From a bacterium (lineage in GTDB: Bacteria; Bdellovibrionota_C; UBA2361; SZUA-149): a stretch of 5,965 nucleotides of DNA. The notes under the pieces are model-generated. The model searched no databases, was not told the origin of the DNA, and saw nothing but the letters and a program-made list of their open reading frames with translations. Made by a program: the position numbers and the translations under genes. Position 1 is the first letter of the stretch; every line of letters starts with the position of its first letter. Below, in pieces: positions 1-5,874 of this stretch. The stretch lies in contig QIGM01000577.1 in assembly GCA_003230795.1 (NCBI GenBank), positions 1-5,965 on the forward strand, read 5' to 3'.

Positions 1-67
1 GTGGTTCTGTAGAGACAGTTCGGTTATTTTGGTTTTTAGTCTGCGTTGAAGCATTTTCTCGCGCCAT
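1..67 (-). CDS. 5' end of an unidentified gene, truncated by the window edge
   Basis: An ATG at 67-65 opens a frame that stays free of stops for all 22 codons to the window edge. The visible N-terminus begins MARENASTQTKNQ and is rich in Asn, Thr, Ser and Gln. It has no hydrophobic stretch, so it is not a signal peptide, and it is too short to assign to a family. The start lies one base after the TAA (71-69) of the upstream response-regulator gene on the same strand, an arrangement typical of translational coupling in an operon. An AAGGA stretch sits inside the upstream gene at 88-84, too far from the ATG to be a normal ribosome-binding site, which fits coupling better than independent initiation. 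A partner signalling gene such as a histidine kinase would be plausible from position alone, but no residue shows this. A chance open frame of this length remains possible. Confidence 0.5.
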   Translation of the reverse strand, partial: MARENASTQTKNQNNRTVSTEP

Positions 68-68
68 C

Positions 69-1178
69 TTAGTGTATAGCTTGTCCTTGAGATATTGGCT
101 TGCGGCCTTCTCGCATTATTCTCAAGAGATCGTCATCGTTCCATGGGTTTGGGAGAAAATCGTGCACACCAAGGGCCATATACTCCTCGAGATTTCCGTA
201 ACTACTTGATCCGATAACTCTAAGCTCAGGCCTGGCTTTCAACATCTTTCTGATAAACTCGACCGGAGGGGTTTTATTCATTTCGAAGTTTAAAATTACG
301 TGTCGAATGGAGCCGTCGCGTTCAAATAACTTATAGCCTTCTGAATGGTTTTGCGCAGTATGGCATACGCAACAAAACTCCCTAAGTATTTCAGCAGCGA
401 CTCGTCTCGTTGTTTCTATATTGTCAATTATGAGGACGTGGCCATCGATATCGGCTTGTCGTGCCTGCGGCGCTGGAAGACCAAGCGTCTGATAGACCAA
501 AGGTTCGTAACTGTAACTCGAGTGGGCTTCAGTAAGTACCACGACTAGTTTATGAAGTCCGTCACTAAATTGCTTCTCGTGCACTAAAAACTCTTTGTTT
601 ACTTCAGAACTACTATAGGCTCGGCGCCAGGATCCACGGGGCATGTCATTTTTTGGATCTTTTGTCTCGACAGTAAGGATGTCGCTGAAGCCTACTCGTG
701 TAGCGGTGTCGCGCAGGCCTGGTATTATCGTCTGAGCCCAGGCGTTTGAGAATAAGATTTCATTGTCTTGATTGAGTTCGAGAACTCCGATTGGGGGTAA
801 ACTGGAGTTCTGTTCGACCGTCAAAAATGCTTTCTCAACTAGTCCACGTATTTCAGCGCTACGAAAGGGCTTCTCGATAAATTGAAACACCTCTTGATAT
901 TTTGCGTTACTTCGAAGGTCGTTTGAAGCAAAGCCCGTCATTAGAATTACACGCATGCAGGGATTTACTAGTTCTAGAACTTCGGCGACATTTAGTCCGT
1001 CGATGTTTTCCTTTAGCATCCAATCCGTGATCAGCAGTGCGGGTCGTAGGTGCATCCCTGTCTCAACTGCTTGCGCCCCAGAATACGCCTTATGAATGGT
1101 GTGATCGCTTTGCTCCAAGGCGAGTGCAAGCTCGTCGCAAAAGTCTTTATCGTCGTCGACTACTAGGATATCGGCCAT
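69..1178 (-). CDS. Response regulator with REC, PAS-like and degenerate REC domains
   Basis: A 369-residue cytoplasmic two-component signalling protein. Residues 1-118 form a receiver domain with all hallmark residues: acidic pair D8/D9 in ILVVDDD, phospho-acceptor D52 in LLITDWML, T81 in LMTGF, and K103-P104 in IEKPF. Residues 127-220 look like a PAS fold (IGVLELNQDNEILFSNAWAQ resembles the usual PAS opening). Residues 246-360 form a second receiver-like domain (HVLIIDN, then LPNPW), but the phospho-acceptor position is N298, one acidic-pocket residue is N253, and the lysine position is N344, so it should not be phosphorylated. There is no helix-turn-helix, GGDEF, EAL or kinase domain, so output is probably through protein contacts. 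The start is fixed by the canonical receiver N-terminus. GAGGAG at 1196-1191 is a ribosome-binding site with a rather long 12-base spacer. The cognate kinase is not in the window. The first receiver assignment is firm; the PAS call is less so. Confidence 0.93.
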   Translation of the reverse strand: MADILVVDDDKDFCDELALALEQSDHTIHKAYSGAQAVETGMHLRPALLITDWMLKENIDGLNVAEVLELVNPCMRVILMTGFASNDLRSNAKYQEVFQFIEKPFRSAEIRGLVEKAFLTVEQNSSLPPIGVLELNQDNEILFSNAWAQTIIPGLRDTATRVGFSDILTVETKDPKNDMPRGSWRRAYSSSEVNKEFLVHEKQFSDGLHKLVVVLTEAHSSYSYEPLVYQTLGLPAPQARQADIDGHVLIIDNIETTRRVAAEILREFCCVCHTAQNHSEGYKLFERDGSIRHVILNFEMNKTPPVEFIRKMLKARPELRVIGSSSYGNLEEYMALGVHDFLPNPWNDDDLLRIMREGRKPISQGQAIH

Positions 1179-1285
1179 TCTTCTTCTAAGCTCCTCAGGC
1201 GCTTTTTAAATAAGTAGCAATAGAAACTATCCACACAGAATAACGGCACTCAGGAGGTTAAGCGAATTATCAAAAAATTACCGAA

Positions 1286-1314
1286 ATTATAGATGCTTGC
1301 CGCCGAGGTCTTCA
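1286..1314 (-). promoter_or_regulatory. Candidate sigma-70-type promoter for the response regulator
   Basis: On the minus strand, positions 1291-1286 read TATAAT, an exact -10 consensus. Seventeen bases upstream lies TGAAGA (1314-1309), a poor -35 match (3 of 6). Transcription would start near 1279 and give a leader of about 100 nt before the response-regulator ATG. The surrounding DNA is AT-rich, so a chance TATAAT is quite possible. I found no convincing plus-strand promoter for the exonuclease in the same gap. Confidence 0.3.
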
Positions 1315-1406
1315 CGGCATACTCTTCTGAATGCAATTGAGATATAGATAGTTCACGAAAACATGACCGCCAATAATGCAACCTAGAATGGCCCAATTCC
1401 CCACCT

Positions 1407-1435
1407 GGAACTAAAGGATGGGGAACTAAAGGATG
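1407..1435 (+). repeat. Direct repeat of a 14 bp ribosome-binding/start segment
   Basis: GGAACTAAAGGATG occurs at 1407-1420 and again at 1422-1435, separated by one G. Each copy contains an AAAGG core running into an ATG. The upstream ATG (1418) is followed by GGG AAC TAA, a three-codon minicistron whose stop (1427-1429) lies against the second AAAGGA. That second AAAGGA (1428-1433) is correctly spaced for the ATG at 1439, so the repeat sits directly on the exonuclease translation start. A small slippage duplication is the simplest origin. Confidence 0.85.
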
Positions 1436-1438
1436 AAG

Positions 1439-2236
1439 ATGGAAACAGTTCTTACATTTGACGTAGAGACGACTGGGTTAAACCCTGCCCAAGACCAAAT
1501 AATCGAGCTATGTGTGCAGATTGGATTTGGTGAAAAGGTTGAGGTCGAGACCTGGCGCTTTCTCCCCGACGTCGCTGTTTCGCCTCAAGCTACGGCGGTA
1601 CATGGGATTAGAAAAGAAGACCTGCTTCAGTGTCCAAAATTCGCTGAATGTGAATCGCAGATACGTTCCTATTTTGACAGGGCAGATGCCTTGATCGGTT
1701 ACAATCTTGAATTTGATATGGGATTTATTCAAGCAGAGTTTCAGCGCTGCTCCAATGTCCCCTCACCTTTAGCGTCTAAGCTACTCCTTGACCCTTATCT
1801 TCTTTGGCGCAAAATGGAGCCTCGCAATCTTTCTGAAGCTCATAAGCGATTTGCCGGAGGAGAGTTCGATGGCGCGCATTCAGCTACCGAGGATGTGGCC
1901 GCAACTGCTCGTGTGATGCAAGGAATGTTAACTTCGTTTTCTCTTGAGGAGAAGTCCTGGAAAGATGTAGCGGAGCTCTGTGGTCTTAAGCGCAATAATT
2001 GGATAGGACCAAGTCATCACTTTCAGTGGAAAGGCAAGACGCCTGTATTTGGTTTCGGGAAGCATCGGAACAAAGCCATCGTCGAGGTGATAAAAGAAGA
2101 AGGAAGTGATTATCTCGACTGGCTAGCAAGAAGCGATTTTCCTGAGCATGTAAAGCAAATCGCAAAGAACGCCCCGGCAAGAGAGGATACTGATCTTTCT
2201 CAGTGGCTGGAGCAAACCTTTGGTGGGCCTTCGTAA
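1439..2236 (+). CDS. DEDDh 3'-5' exonuclease with ExoX-type C-terminal module
   Basis: A 265-residue protein of the DnaQ-like exonuclease superfamily, which removes nucleotides from DNA 3' ends using two metal ions. Counting from the Met at 1439, the motifs are: Exo I, LTFDVETTG, with D8 and E10; conserved AVHGI with H55; Exo II, GYNLEFD, with N89 and D93; and Exo III, AHSATEDVA, with H147 and D152. The catalytic set D8-E10-D93-D152 plus H147 is complete, so the enzyme should be active. Residues about 196-245 (VFGFGKHRNKAI, then DYLDWLARSDFP) match the small C-terminal module seen in exodeoxyribonuclease X-like proteins, which makes a stand-alone repair or processing nuclease more likely than the polymerase III epsilon subunit. 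Start: an in-frame ATG at 1433 adds two residues, but AAAGGA at 1428-1433 is well spaced only for 1439. The gene is divergent from the response regulator and converges on the HEAT gene with a 4 bp gap. Confidence 0.93.
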   Translation: METVLTFDVETTGLNPAQDQIIELCVQIGFGEKVEVETWRFLPDVAVSPQATAVHGIRKEDLLQCPKFAECESQIRSYFDRADALIGYNLEFDMGFIQAEFQRCSNVPSPLASKLLLDPYLLWRKMEPRNLSEAHKRFAGGEFDGAHSATEDVAATARVMQGMLTSFSLEEKSWKDVAELCGLKRNNWIGPSHHFQWKGKTPVFGFGKHRNKAIVEVIKEEGSDYLDWLARSDFPEHVKQIAKNAPAREDTDLSQWLEQTFGGPS

Positions 2237-2240
2237 AGCC

Positions 2241-3449
2241 TTAATCCCAGTTAAAGGCCTGAAGTGCTTTGTCAGCGTCCGCTCCGCCGATTAGCTCCAA
2301 AGCGACGCCTGCGGCGGTTCGCACTCCCTTATGCTCGTCTTTAAGCTTCTTAATTAGCCTTACAACCGCGATTTCCGCTTCAGGTCCGATTCGACCAAGC
2401 GCATGAGCCGCGGCGGCTCTGACGAGCTCATTCTCATCCTTGAGCGCTTTTTTCAGTGCTTTAGATGCCGCACTTGCCTGTGGTCCGATTTTAGCGAGTG
2501 TCTCCGCAACTGCCACCCTTACCTTCCACATCTGATCATTTAGTCCGTTCTTAATTTGCTCAACCTGCTGAGCATTTTCGGGAGTGATGATTTTAGAGAG
2601 TGATTCCGAGGCATCAATTCGAATTTGTTTGTCTTCGTTAGACAGTTGTTTAATCAGATCTGGAACAGTTGGCTGAGATTCAAATACCAGCCAAGCTTCC
2701 ATGGCCTTTTCTGTGCCGATTTTGCGCAAAGCTTCAGCCGAGGTCCAGCGTACGTCTGGGTCGGAATCCTTGAGTAAATAAATTAAGTCATCTATTGCAG
2801 ATTCAGCCTCTTTGGCCGCACGTAGATTTCCTATCGCCTTTGCTGCGTTTAGGCGTACTTCAATATCAGAATCCTTCATGCATTTACGTAACTCAGGTAA
2901 AGCAGTGATTGCGTTTGGTCCGATATTACCGAGTGCAAATACGCAACCTGAGCGTACATGAGCCCCTTTGTCTTTTGTAGCTTCTGCAAGTAGCGGCACA
3001 GCCTCTGGTCCAATGATCCCAAGTGACCATGAAACAGCTTTTTGAATCTCTTTATCTCGATCGCGAAGTAACTCGATAAGGTTTGGCACTGAGTCGACTG
3101 AATGGTGCCCAATCTTTCCTAGGGAGTACGCGGCAGAGCGTCGTATCTGCGGGTCCTCATCTTTGAGCAGCTTGGTCAGAGTTGGAACGGCAACTTTAGC
3201 CTGCGGTCCAATATCTCCTAAGGAAGGAACAGCGGTGCGCCTAACAAACTCGTTCTTATCGGTGGTGCGTTCAATGAGTGCGGGTACCGCCTCTAGAATC
3301 ATCTCCTGTGTCTTACGAACCTTACCTAGTTTCCCAGCGGCTTTTAGCCGCACCTGCCAGTCTTGATCACTTAGGTCAGTGATGAGACCACGCATAGTCT
3401 TTAGCTCTCTGGCCGATCGTAAGCGCTCCGCTTCGGACTGCCCGCTCAT
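2241..3449 (-). CDS. HEAT/PBS-lyase-like repeat protein
   Basis: A 402-residue protein made almost entirely of bihelical HEAT-like repeats of the phycobilisome-lyase type. The unit pattern is roughly VPxLxxLLKDxDxxVRxxAAxALGxIGPxA. About eleven units are visible; their IG-type ends fall near residues 42, 80, 113, 146, 176, 206, 244, 287, 321, 354 and 387. Most are 30-34 residues long, while the units ending near 244 and 287 are stretched to about 38 and 43 residues and are less regular. Such arrays form a curved solenoid used as a protein-binding scaffold; the PBS-lyase name reflects sequence resemblance only, and nothing suggests phycobilisomes. There is no signal peptide, membrane segment or attached catalytic domain, so it is probably cytoplasmic. 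The ATG at 3449 is preceded by TAGGGGAG (3463-3456) at good spacing. It lies tail to tail with the exonuclease and divergent from the small helical protein. Partner and role cannot be read from sequence. Confidence 0.93.
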   Translation of the reverse strand: MSGQSEAERLRSARELKTMRGLITDLSDQDWQVRLKAAGKLGKVRKTQEMILEAVPALIERTTDKNEFVRRTAVPSLGDIGPQAKVAVPTLTKLLKDEDPQIRRSAAYSLGKIGHHSVDSVPNLIELLRDRDKEIQKAVSWSLGIIGPEAVPLLAEATKDKGAHVRSGCVFALGNIGPNAITALPELRKCMKDSDIEVRLNAAKAIGNLRAAKEAESAIDDLIYLLKDSDPDVRWTSAEALRKIGTEKAMEAWLVFESQPTVPDLIKQLSNEDKQIRIDASESLSKIITPENAQQVEQIKNGLNDQMWKVRVAVAETLAKIGPQASAASKALKKALKDENELVRAAAAHALGRIGPEAEIAVVRLIKKLKDEHKGVRTAAGVALELIGGADADKALQAFNWD

Positions 3450-3673
3450 AAAATACTCCCCTAAAAACCTCAGTAATACACGAGTTTACGCCTAATTCAC
3501 TGGAGGAACGGCGTATTGATTCTACCCCATACCTCTGTTATGGCTCCCTAGCGAAAAATGTATAGATATTCGCAATTCAGGCGCTTAATCGCGAAATGAG
3601 GCTTGCTGAGTATTTTCGCTTTTGTAATCCTTTAGACGAAACCAATCACTGATAATCCTCTTTGAATTTTCCT
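3450..3673. other. Divergent intergenic region without a convincing signal
   Basis: This 224 bp gap separates two divergently transcribed genes and should carry both promoters. It contains AT-rich stretches such as TATAGATATT near 3560 on the plus strand and TAGAAT near 3520 on the minus strand, but neither has a matching -35 element at standard spacing. Apart from the minus-strand ribosome-binding site at 3463-3456, I see no clear hairpin, operator or small gene. Confidence 0.5.
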
Positions 3674-4000
3674 ATGAAACCCGACACTTTTCGGACACTA
3701 CTTCGGTCATTTGAGAAGCTTGAGCGTGCGCTCGATACAGCAGAAGACGCTGCAATTGCGAAGGATAGTGAGGATGTCCGCCGTCGCTTGCGGTCGTATC
3801 GAGAGTCACTTCAGAAACAAAAAACACTAGCTGAGTCCTTAGAGGCGTATCTATCGTGCGGTAATATGTCGGAGGTCAGCCGGCATATCTCTCTGATACG
3901 ACAACACTCTTCGATGATTCGCGACGATGCTCGAGATATCGTAAGTCTGACATCTTCTAATCCCCCGAAACTTGAGAGAGTTAGCTCCGAGCTTCATTAG
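3674..4000 (+). CDS. Small, highly charged helical protein of unknown function
   Basis: A 108-residue protein I do not recognise. It is rich in Arg, Glu, Asp, Ser and Leu. Residues about 3-88 look almost entirely alpha-helical with heptad-like spacing (for example FRTLLRSFEKLERAL, then VRRRLRSYRESLQKQKTLAESL), broken near SCGN at about residue 64 and ending in a polar, proline-containing tail. A helical hairpin or short coiled-coil bundle is likely. It has no signal peptide, membrane segment or cysteine-based metal site; there is one Cys. Start: the ATG at 3674 is chosen over an in-frame TTG at 3662, but neither has a recognisable ribosome-binding site, so the start is uncertain and translation may be weak or leaderless. 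It is divergent from the HEAT gene and about 200 bp upstream of the recombinase on the same strand. The open frame and amphipathic pattern support a real gene, but no function can be assigned. Confidence 0.7.
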   Translation: MKPDTFRTLLRSFEKLERALDTAEDAAIAKDSEDVRRRLRSYRESLQKQKTLAESLEAYLSCGNMSEVSRHISLIRQHSSMIRDDARDIVSLTSSNPPKLERVSSELH

Positions 4001-4014
4001 TTCGTAGGCGTGCA

Positions 4015-4051
4015 GGCGTGTTCCTTCGGGCGTGTTCCTTCGGGCGTGTTC
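4015..4051. repeat. 14 bp tandem repeat, about 2.6 copies
   Basis: GGCGTGTTCCTTCG is repeated exactly at 4015-4028 and 4029-4042, followed by a partial third copy GGCGTGTTC at 4043-4051. The 6-mer GGCGTG also occurs just before, at 4007-4012. The array begins 14 bases after the stop of the small helical protein. Each full copy contains CCTTCGG, which could form only a very short UUCG-loop hairpin, and no T-tract follows, so it is not a convincing terminator. Confidence 0.85.
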
Positions 4052-4101
4052 AAGGTTCCCTACGCTCGGCCTAGATTTATCTGCCCTGCCCTACCAGTTC
4101 G

Positions 4102-4140
4102 AGAAGTGATTCCACGAATCTTCTTGCGAGAAGTTCTTCT
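4102..4140. repeat. Alternating inverted 5-mers upstream of the recombinase
   Basis: AGAAG and its reverse complement CTTCT alternate four times: AGAAG 4102-4106, CTTCT 4120-4124, AGAAG 4129-4133 and CTTCT 4136-4140. Between the first pair lies a further perfect inverted repeat, GATTC (4108-4112) CAC GAATC (4116-4120). The first pair can therefore fold into a stem of about 9 bp with a small bulge and a 3-base loop. The second and third arms can pair as CTTCT-TGCG-AGAAG, so alternative folds compete. The cluster lies about 60 bp before the recombinase start. It could be a protein-binding or recombination site, or simply purine-rich chance structure. Confidence 0.55.
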
Positions 4141-4198
4141 AGCCGCAATAATTCCCGAGTAGAGAAACGTAGAACGGACGCGCTGGGAAACGTTGGCG

Positions 4199-5281
4199 GT
4201 GCCAGATAATTCGACACTAGATCTAGAGCTGATATTGCCTACAGCGCAAAGCGGAGCTGCTAGCGCTGTTGCGCCCGCTGATAGTGCTCAGCTTGGCGAG
4301 GAGTTTCTCCAGCAAGTGATGCAGAGCTATTTACGCTACTACGCCTCAGGCGATGGTCACACAGCGAGAGCGAAGAGATACGACCTGGGTTACCTCTTGG
4401 AGTTTCTTTGCCAAGGGAGCCCCTCGACGCTTCTTCCTGTCTCTCAGTGGACAATGCAAGCCACTAAGGACTTTGTTGATCATAGATTAAGTCTTGGTGA
4501 GGCACCGGCAACCGTCTCTAGGCGTCTGGCGACAGTAAAGCATTTCGGACGAACTCTAGCCGAACGAGTGCCAGGCTTCATCAATCCAGCACGTGAGGTG
4601 AAAAGCCCAGGTGTTCACAACAGTAAACCAAACGGACTTAGCGATCAGGACATCGCTCTGTTACGAGAAGCTGCAAATGATTATCTCGTCGAGAAGAGTG
4701 AGTCGTTTCAGTCGATAAGAAATGTCTTTCTCCTAGATTTGCTACTTAGCACGGGGCTCAGAGCCGATGAAGTTAGGCTTCTCTACATGAAGCAGCTTAC
4801 AGGAGCATGGCTCAAAGACGTGAAAACAAAGGGACGAAAGTTCCGCAATGTCTATCTCGATTCACAGGTCAGAGAGTCCTTTGAGAGCTACCTAGAAAGA
4901 AGAACCGTCGAATTGGAAGAGAAGTTCCCATCGGTGCTAGCGCTTCCGCAGAAAGACACTGCGCGCTATCCCGTATTCATCAGCACCTATGGCGCAAAAA
5001 TTGGAGACCCCAGCAGTTTCGCACTCTCTCCAAAGTCTATTTGGCGTATCGTCTCTGATTTCGGCAAACGAGCACGTTCCATGGCTGACGAAGGTTTCGA
5101 TGGCCTACACCCCCACAAACTCCGCCACACCTTCGCTCACGGCCTTCTAGACACTTCGAAAGATGTCAGATTAGTCGCCCAAGCGCTTGGGCATAGCGAC
5201 GTAAGAACGACAATGCGCTACACAGAGAGAACAGACGACGAATTAGCCGAAGCCATAGAAAACAAAATCCGCAGAGAATAG
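4199..5281 (+). CDS. Tyrosine recombinase/integrase, XerC/XerD-like
   Basis: A 360-residue site-specific recombinase that cuts and rejoins DNA through a covalent tyrosine intermediate. Counting from the GTG at 4199, residues 1-31 are an Ala/Ser-rich leader and about 34-125 the SAM-like core-binding domain (WTMQATKDFVDHR, ATVSRRLATVKHF). About 145-345 is the catalytic domain, with R188 in STGLRADEV, a lysine in the beta-hairpin KTKGRK (likely K211), H306 and R309 in HPHKLRHTF, H332 in ALGHSD, and nucleophile Y341 in TMRYTE. The R-K-H-R-H-Y set is complete, so it should be active. It is longer than typical XerC/XerD (about 300 residues) because of the leader and an insert before FISTYG. It lacks the integron-integrase signature region. 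Start: GGGAA at 4185-4189 is 9 bases from this GTG and only 3 from an in-frame TTG at 4193, so GTG is preferred. No excisionase or att duplication is visible. It converges on the lipoprotein gene with a 17 bp gap. Confidence 0.94.
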   Translation: MPDNSTLDLELILPTAQSGAASAVAPADSAQLGEEFLQQVMQSYLRYYASGDGHTARAKRYDLGYLLEFLCQGSPSTLLPVSQWTMQATKDFVDHRLSLGEAPATVSRRLATVKHFGRTLAERVPGFINPAREVKSPGVHNSKPNGLSDQDIALLREAANDYLVEKSESFQSIRNVFLLDLLLSTGLRADEVRLLYMKQLTGAWLKDVKTKGRKFRNVYLDSQVRESFESYLERRTVELEEKFPSVLALPQKDTARYPVFISTYGAKIGDPSSFALSPKSIWRIVSDFGKRARSMADEGFDGLHPHKLRHTFAHGLLDTSKDVRLVAQALGHSDVRTTMRYTERTDDELAEAIENKIRRE

Positions 5282-5298
5282 CCCCCTTTTTTAGATGA

Positions 5299-5847
5299 CT
5301 ATTCCGTCCAAATAGGCGTGACCTTTTCGCTTGGAACACCCACGTCTGGGCGGCGTCCGGCGACGGTGATGTTGGTTTTGAGGTCAAGCGCCCATAGCCA
5401 GATACCACTTTCGTTCTCTATTGCATCAATTAGATATTCACCGTCTGCTTCAATCTCAAACGATAGAGATACGTCTGCTTTGGTGATGTAACGCTTTTCT
5501 TTTACTACGCTGTCATCGTGATGAAATTCCAAGGCGATCTGAAAAGTATGAGTTCCTGGAGATACTATCGCCTTGTCTTGGTGAAAGGTCGGAGCGCGGC
5601 CGTCGATGGTCTTGATAATGATTAAGTCTTTGCCGTCTCGGTAGATCGGGCTTGGCGTTCGAACAAGGGCGCTATGGATCCTCTCCTCAGGGAGGTCTTC
5701 TGGCTCGAAATGACTGCGTTCTCCAGCACAAGCTGATAAAGAGATCGTTGCTAAAGCCAGTACTAAAGCAAAGGCTGCAAAGCGTCTAATTCGAAGCGAA
5801 TATGGCGCTGGCTGCGCACGGAATGACACACGGAATGAACCGATCAT
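5299..5847 (-). CDS. Small secreted lipoprotein of unknown function
   Basis: A 182-residue predicted lipoprotein. From the ATG at 5847 there is an unusually long basic n-region (about residues 1-22, with several Arg, ending RIRRF), a hydrophobic core (AAFALVLALATIS) and a lipobox LSAC with the lipidated cysteine at C40. Signal peptidase II should release a mature chain of about 143 residues anchored to a membrane. The mature part is predicted to be mostly beta, with IKTIDG near 78-83, a turn SPGTHTF near 96-102 and DGEYLID near 135-141. This layout recalls small envelope lipoproteins with PEGA-like beta-sandwich domains, a loose resemblance only. Start: AGGAG at 5860-5856 lies 8 bases before this ATG. 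A longer in-frame reading to 5958 would run through the hairpin array and hide the signal peptide inside the protein, so it is rejected. Residue 2 of the mature chain is Ala, with no inner-membrane retention Asp. Confidence 0.87.
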   Translation of the reverse strand: MIGSFRVSFRAQPAPYSLRIRRFAAFALVLALATISLSACAGERSHFEPEDLPEERIHSALVRTPSPIYRDGKDLIIIKTIDGRAPTFHQDKAIVSPGTHTFQIALEFHHDDSVVKEKRYITKADVSLSFEIEADGEYLIDAIENESGIWLWALDLKTNITVAGRRPDVGVPSEKVTPIWTE

Positions 5848-5874
5848 TTCTCTATCTCCTTTAATCAATGTTCG

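Noticed and set aside
345..548. Plus-strand open frame of 67 codons
   Set aside because: It lies wholly antisense to the response-regulator gene, resembles no family and has no ribosome-binding site; it is a shadow of the real frame.
1252..1257. AGGAGG on the plus strand as a ribosome-binding site for a small gene
   Set aside because: No ATG, GTG or TTG lies at suitable spacing downstream.
2238..2258. Imperfect GCCTTAA/TTAAAGGC inverted repeat between the convergent genes as terminator
   Set aside because: The stem is short and bulged, has no T-run and overlaps the end of the HEAT gene; too weak to call.
4096..4120. GTTCGAG as a tRNA T-loop remnant used as an integration site
   Set aside because: The flanking 5-mers do not pair as a T-stem and no acceptor or anticodon arm is found nearby.
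1439..5281. Exonuclease, HEAT protein, small helical protein and recombinase as one defence or mobile system
   Set aside because: They alternate in strand with separate promoters implied and show no shared regulatory repeat; adjacency alone is not enough.
5276..5304. GAATAG/CTATTC inverted repeat spanning the recombinase and lipoprotein stops, with T6 in the loop
   Set aside because: The 6 bp AT-rich stem with a 17-base loop arises because both genes end in GAA TAG; it is a poor terminator.
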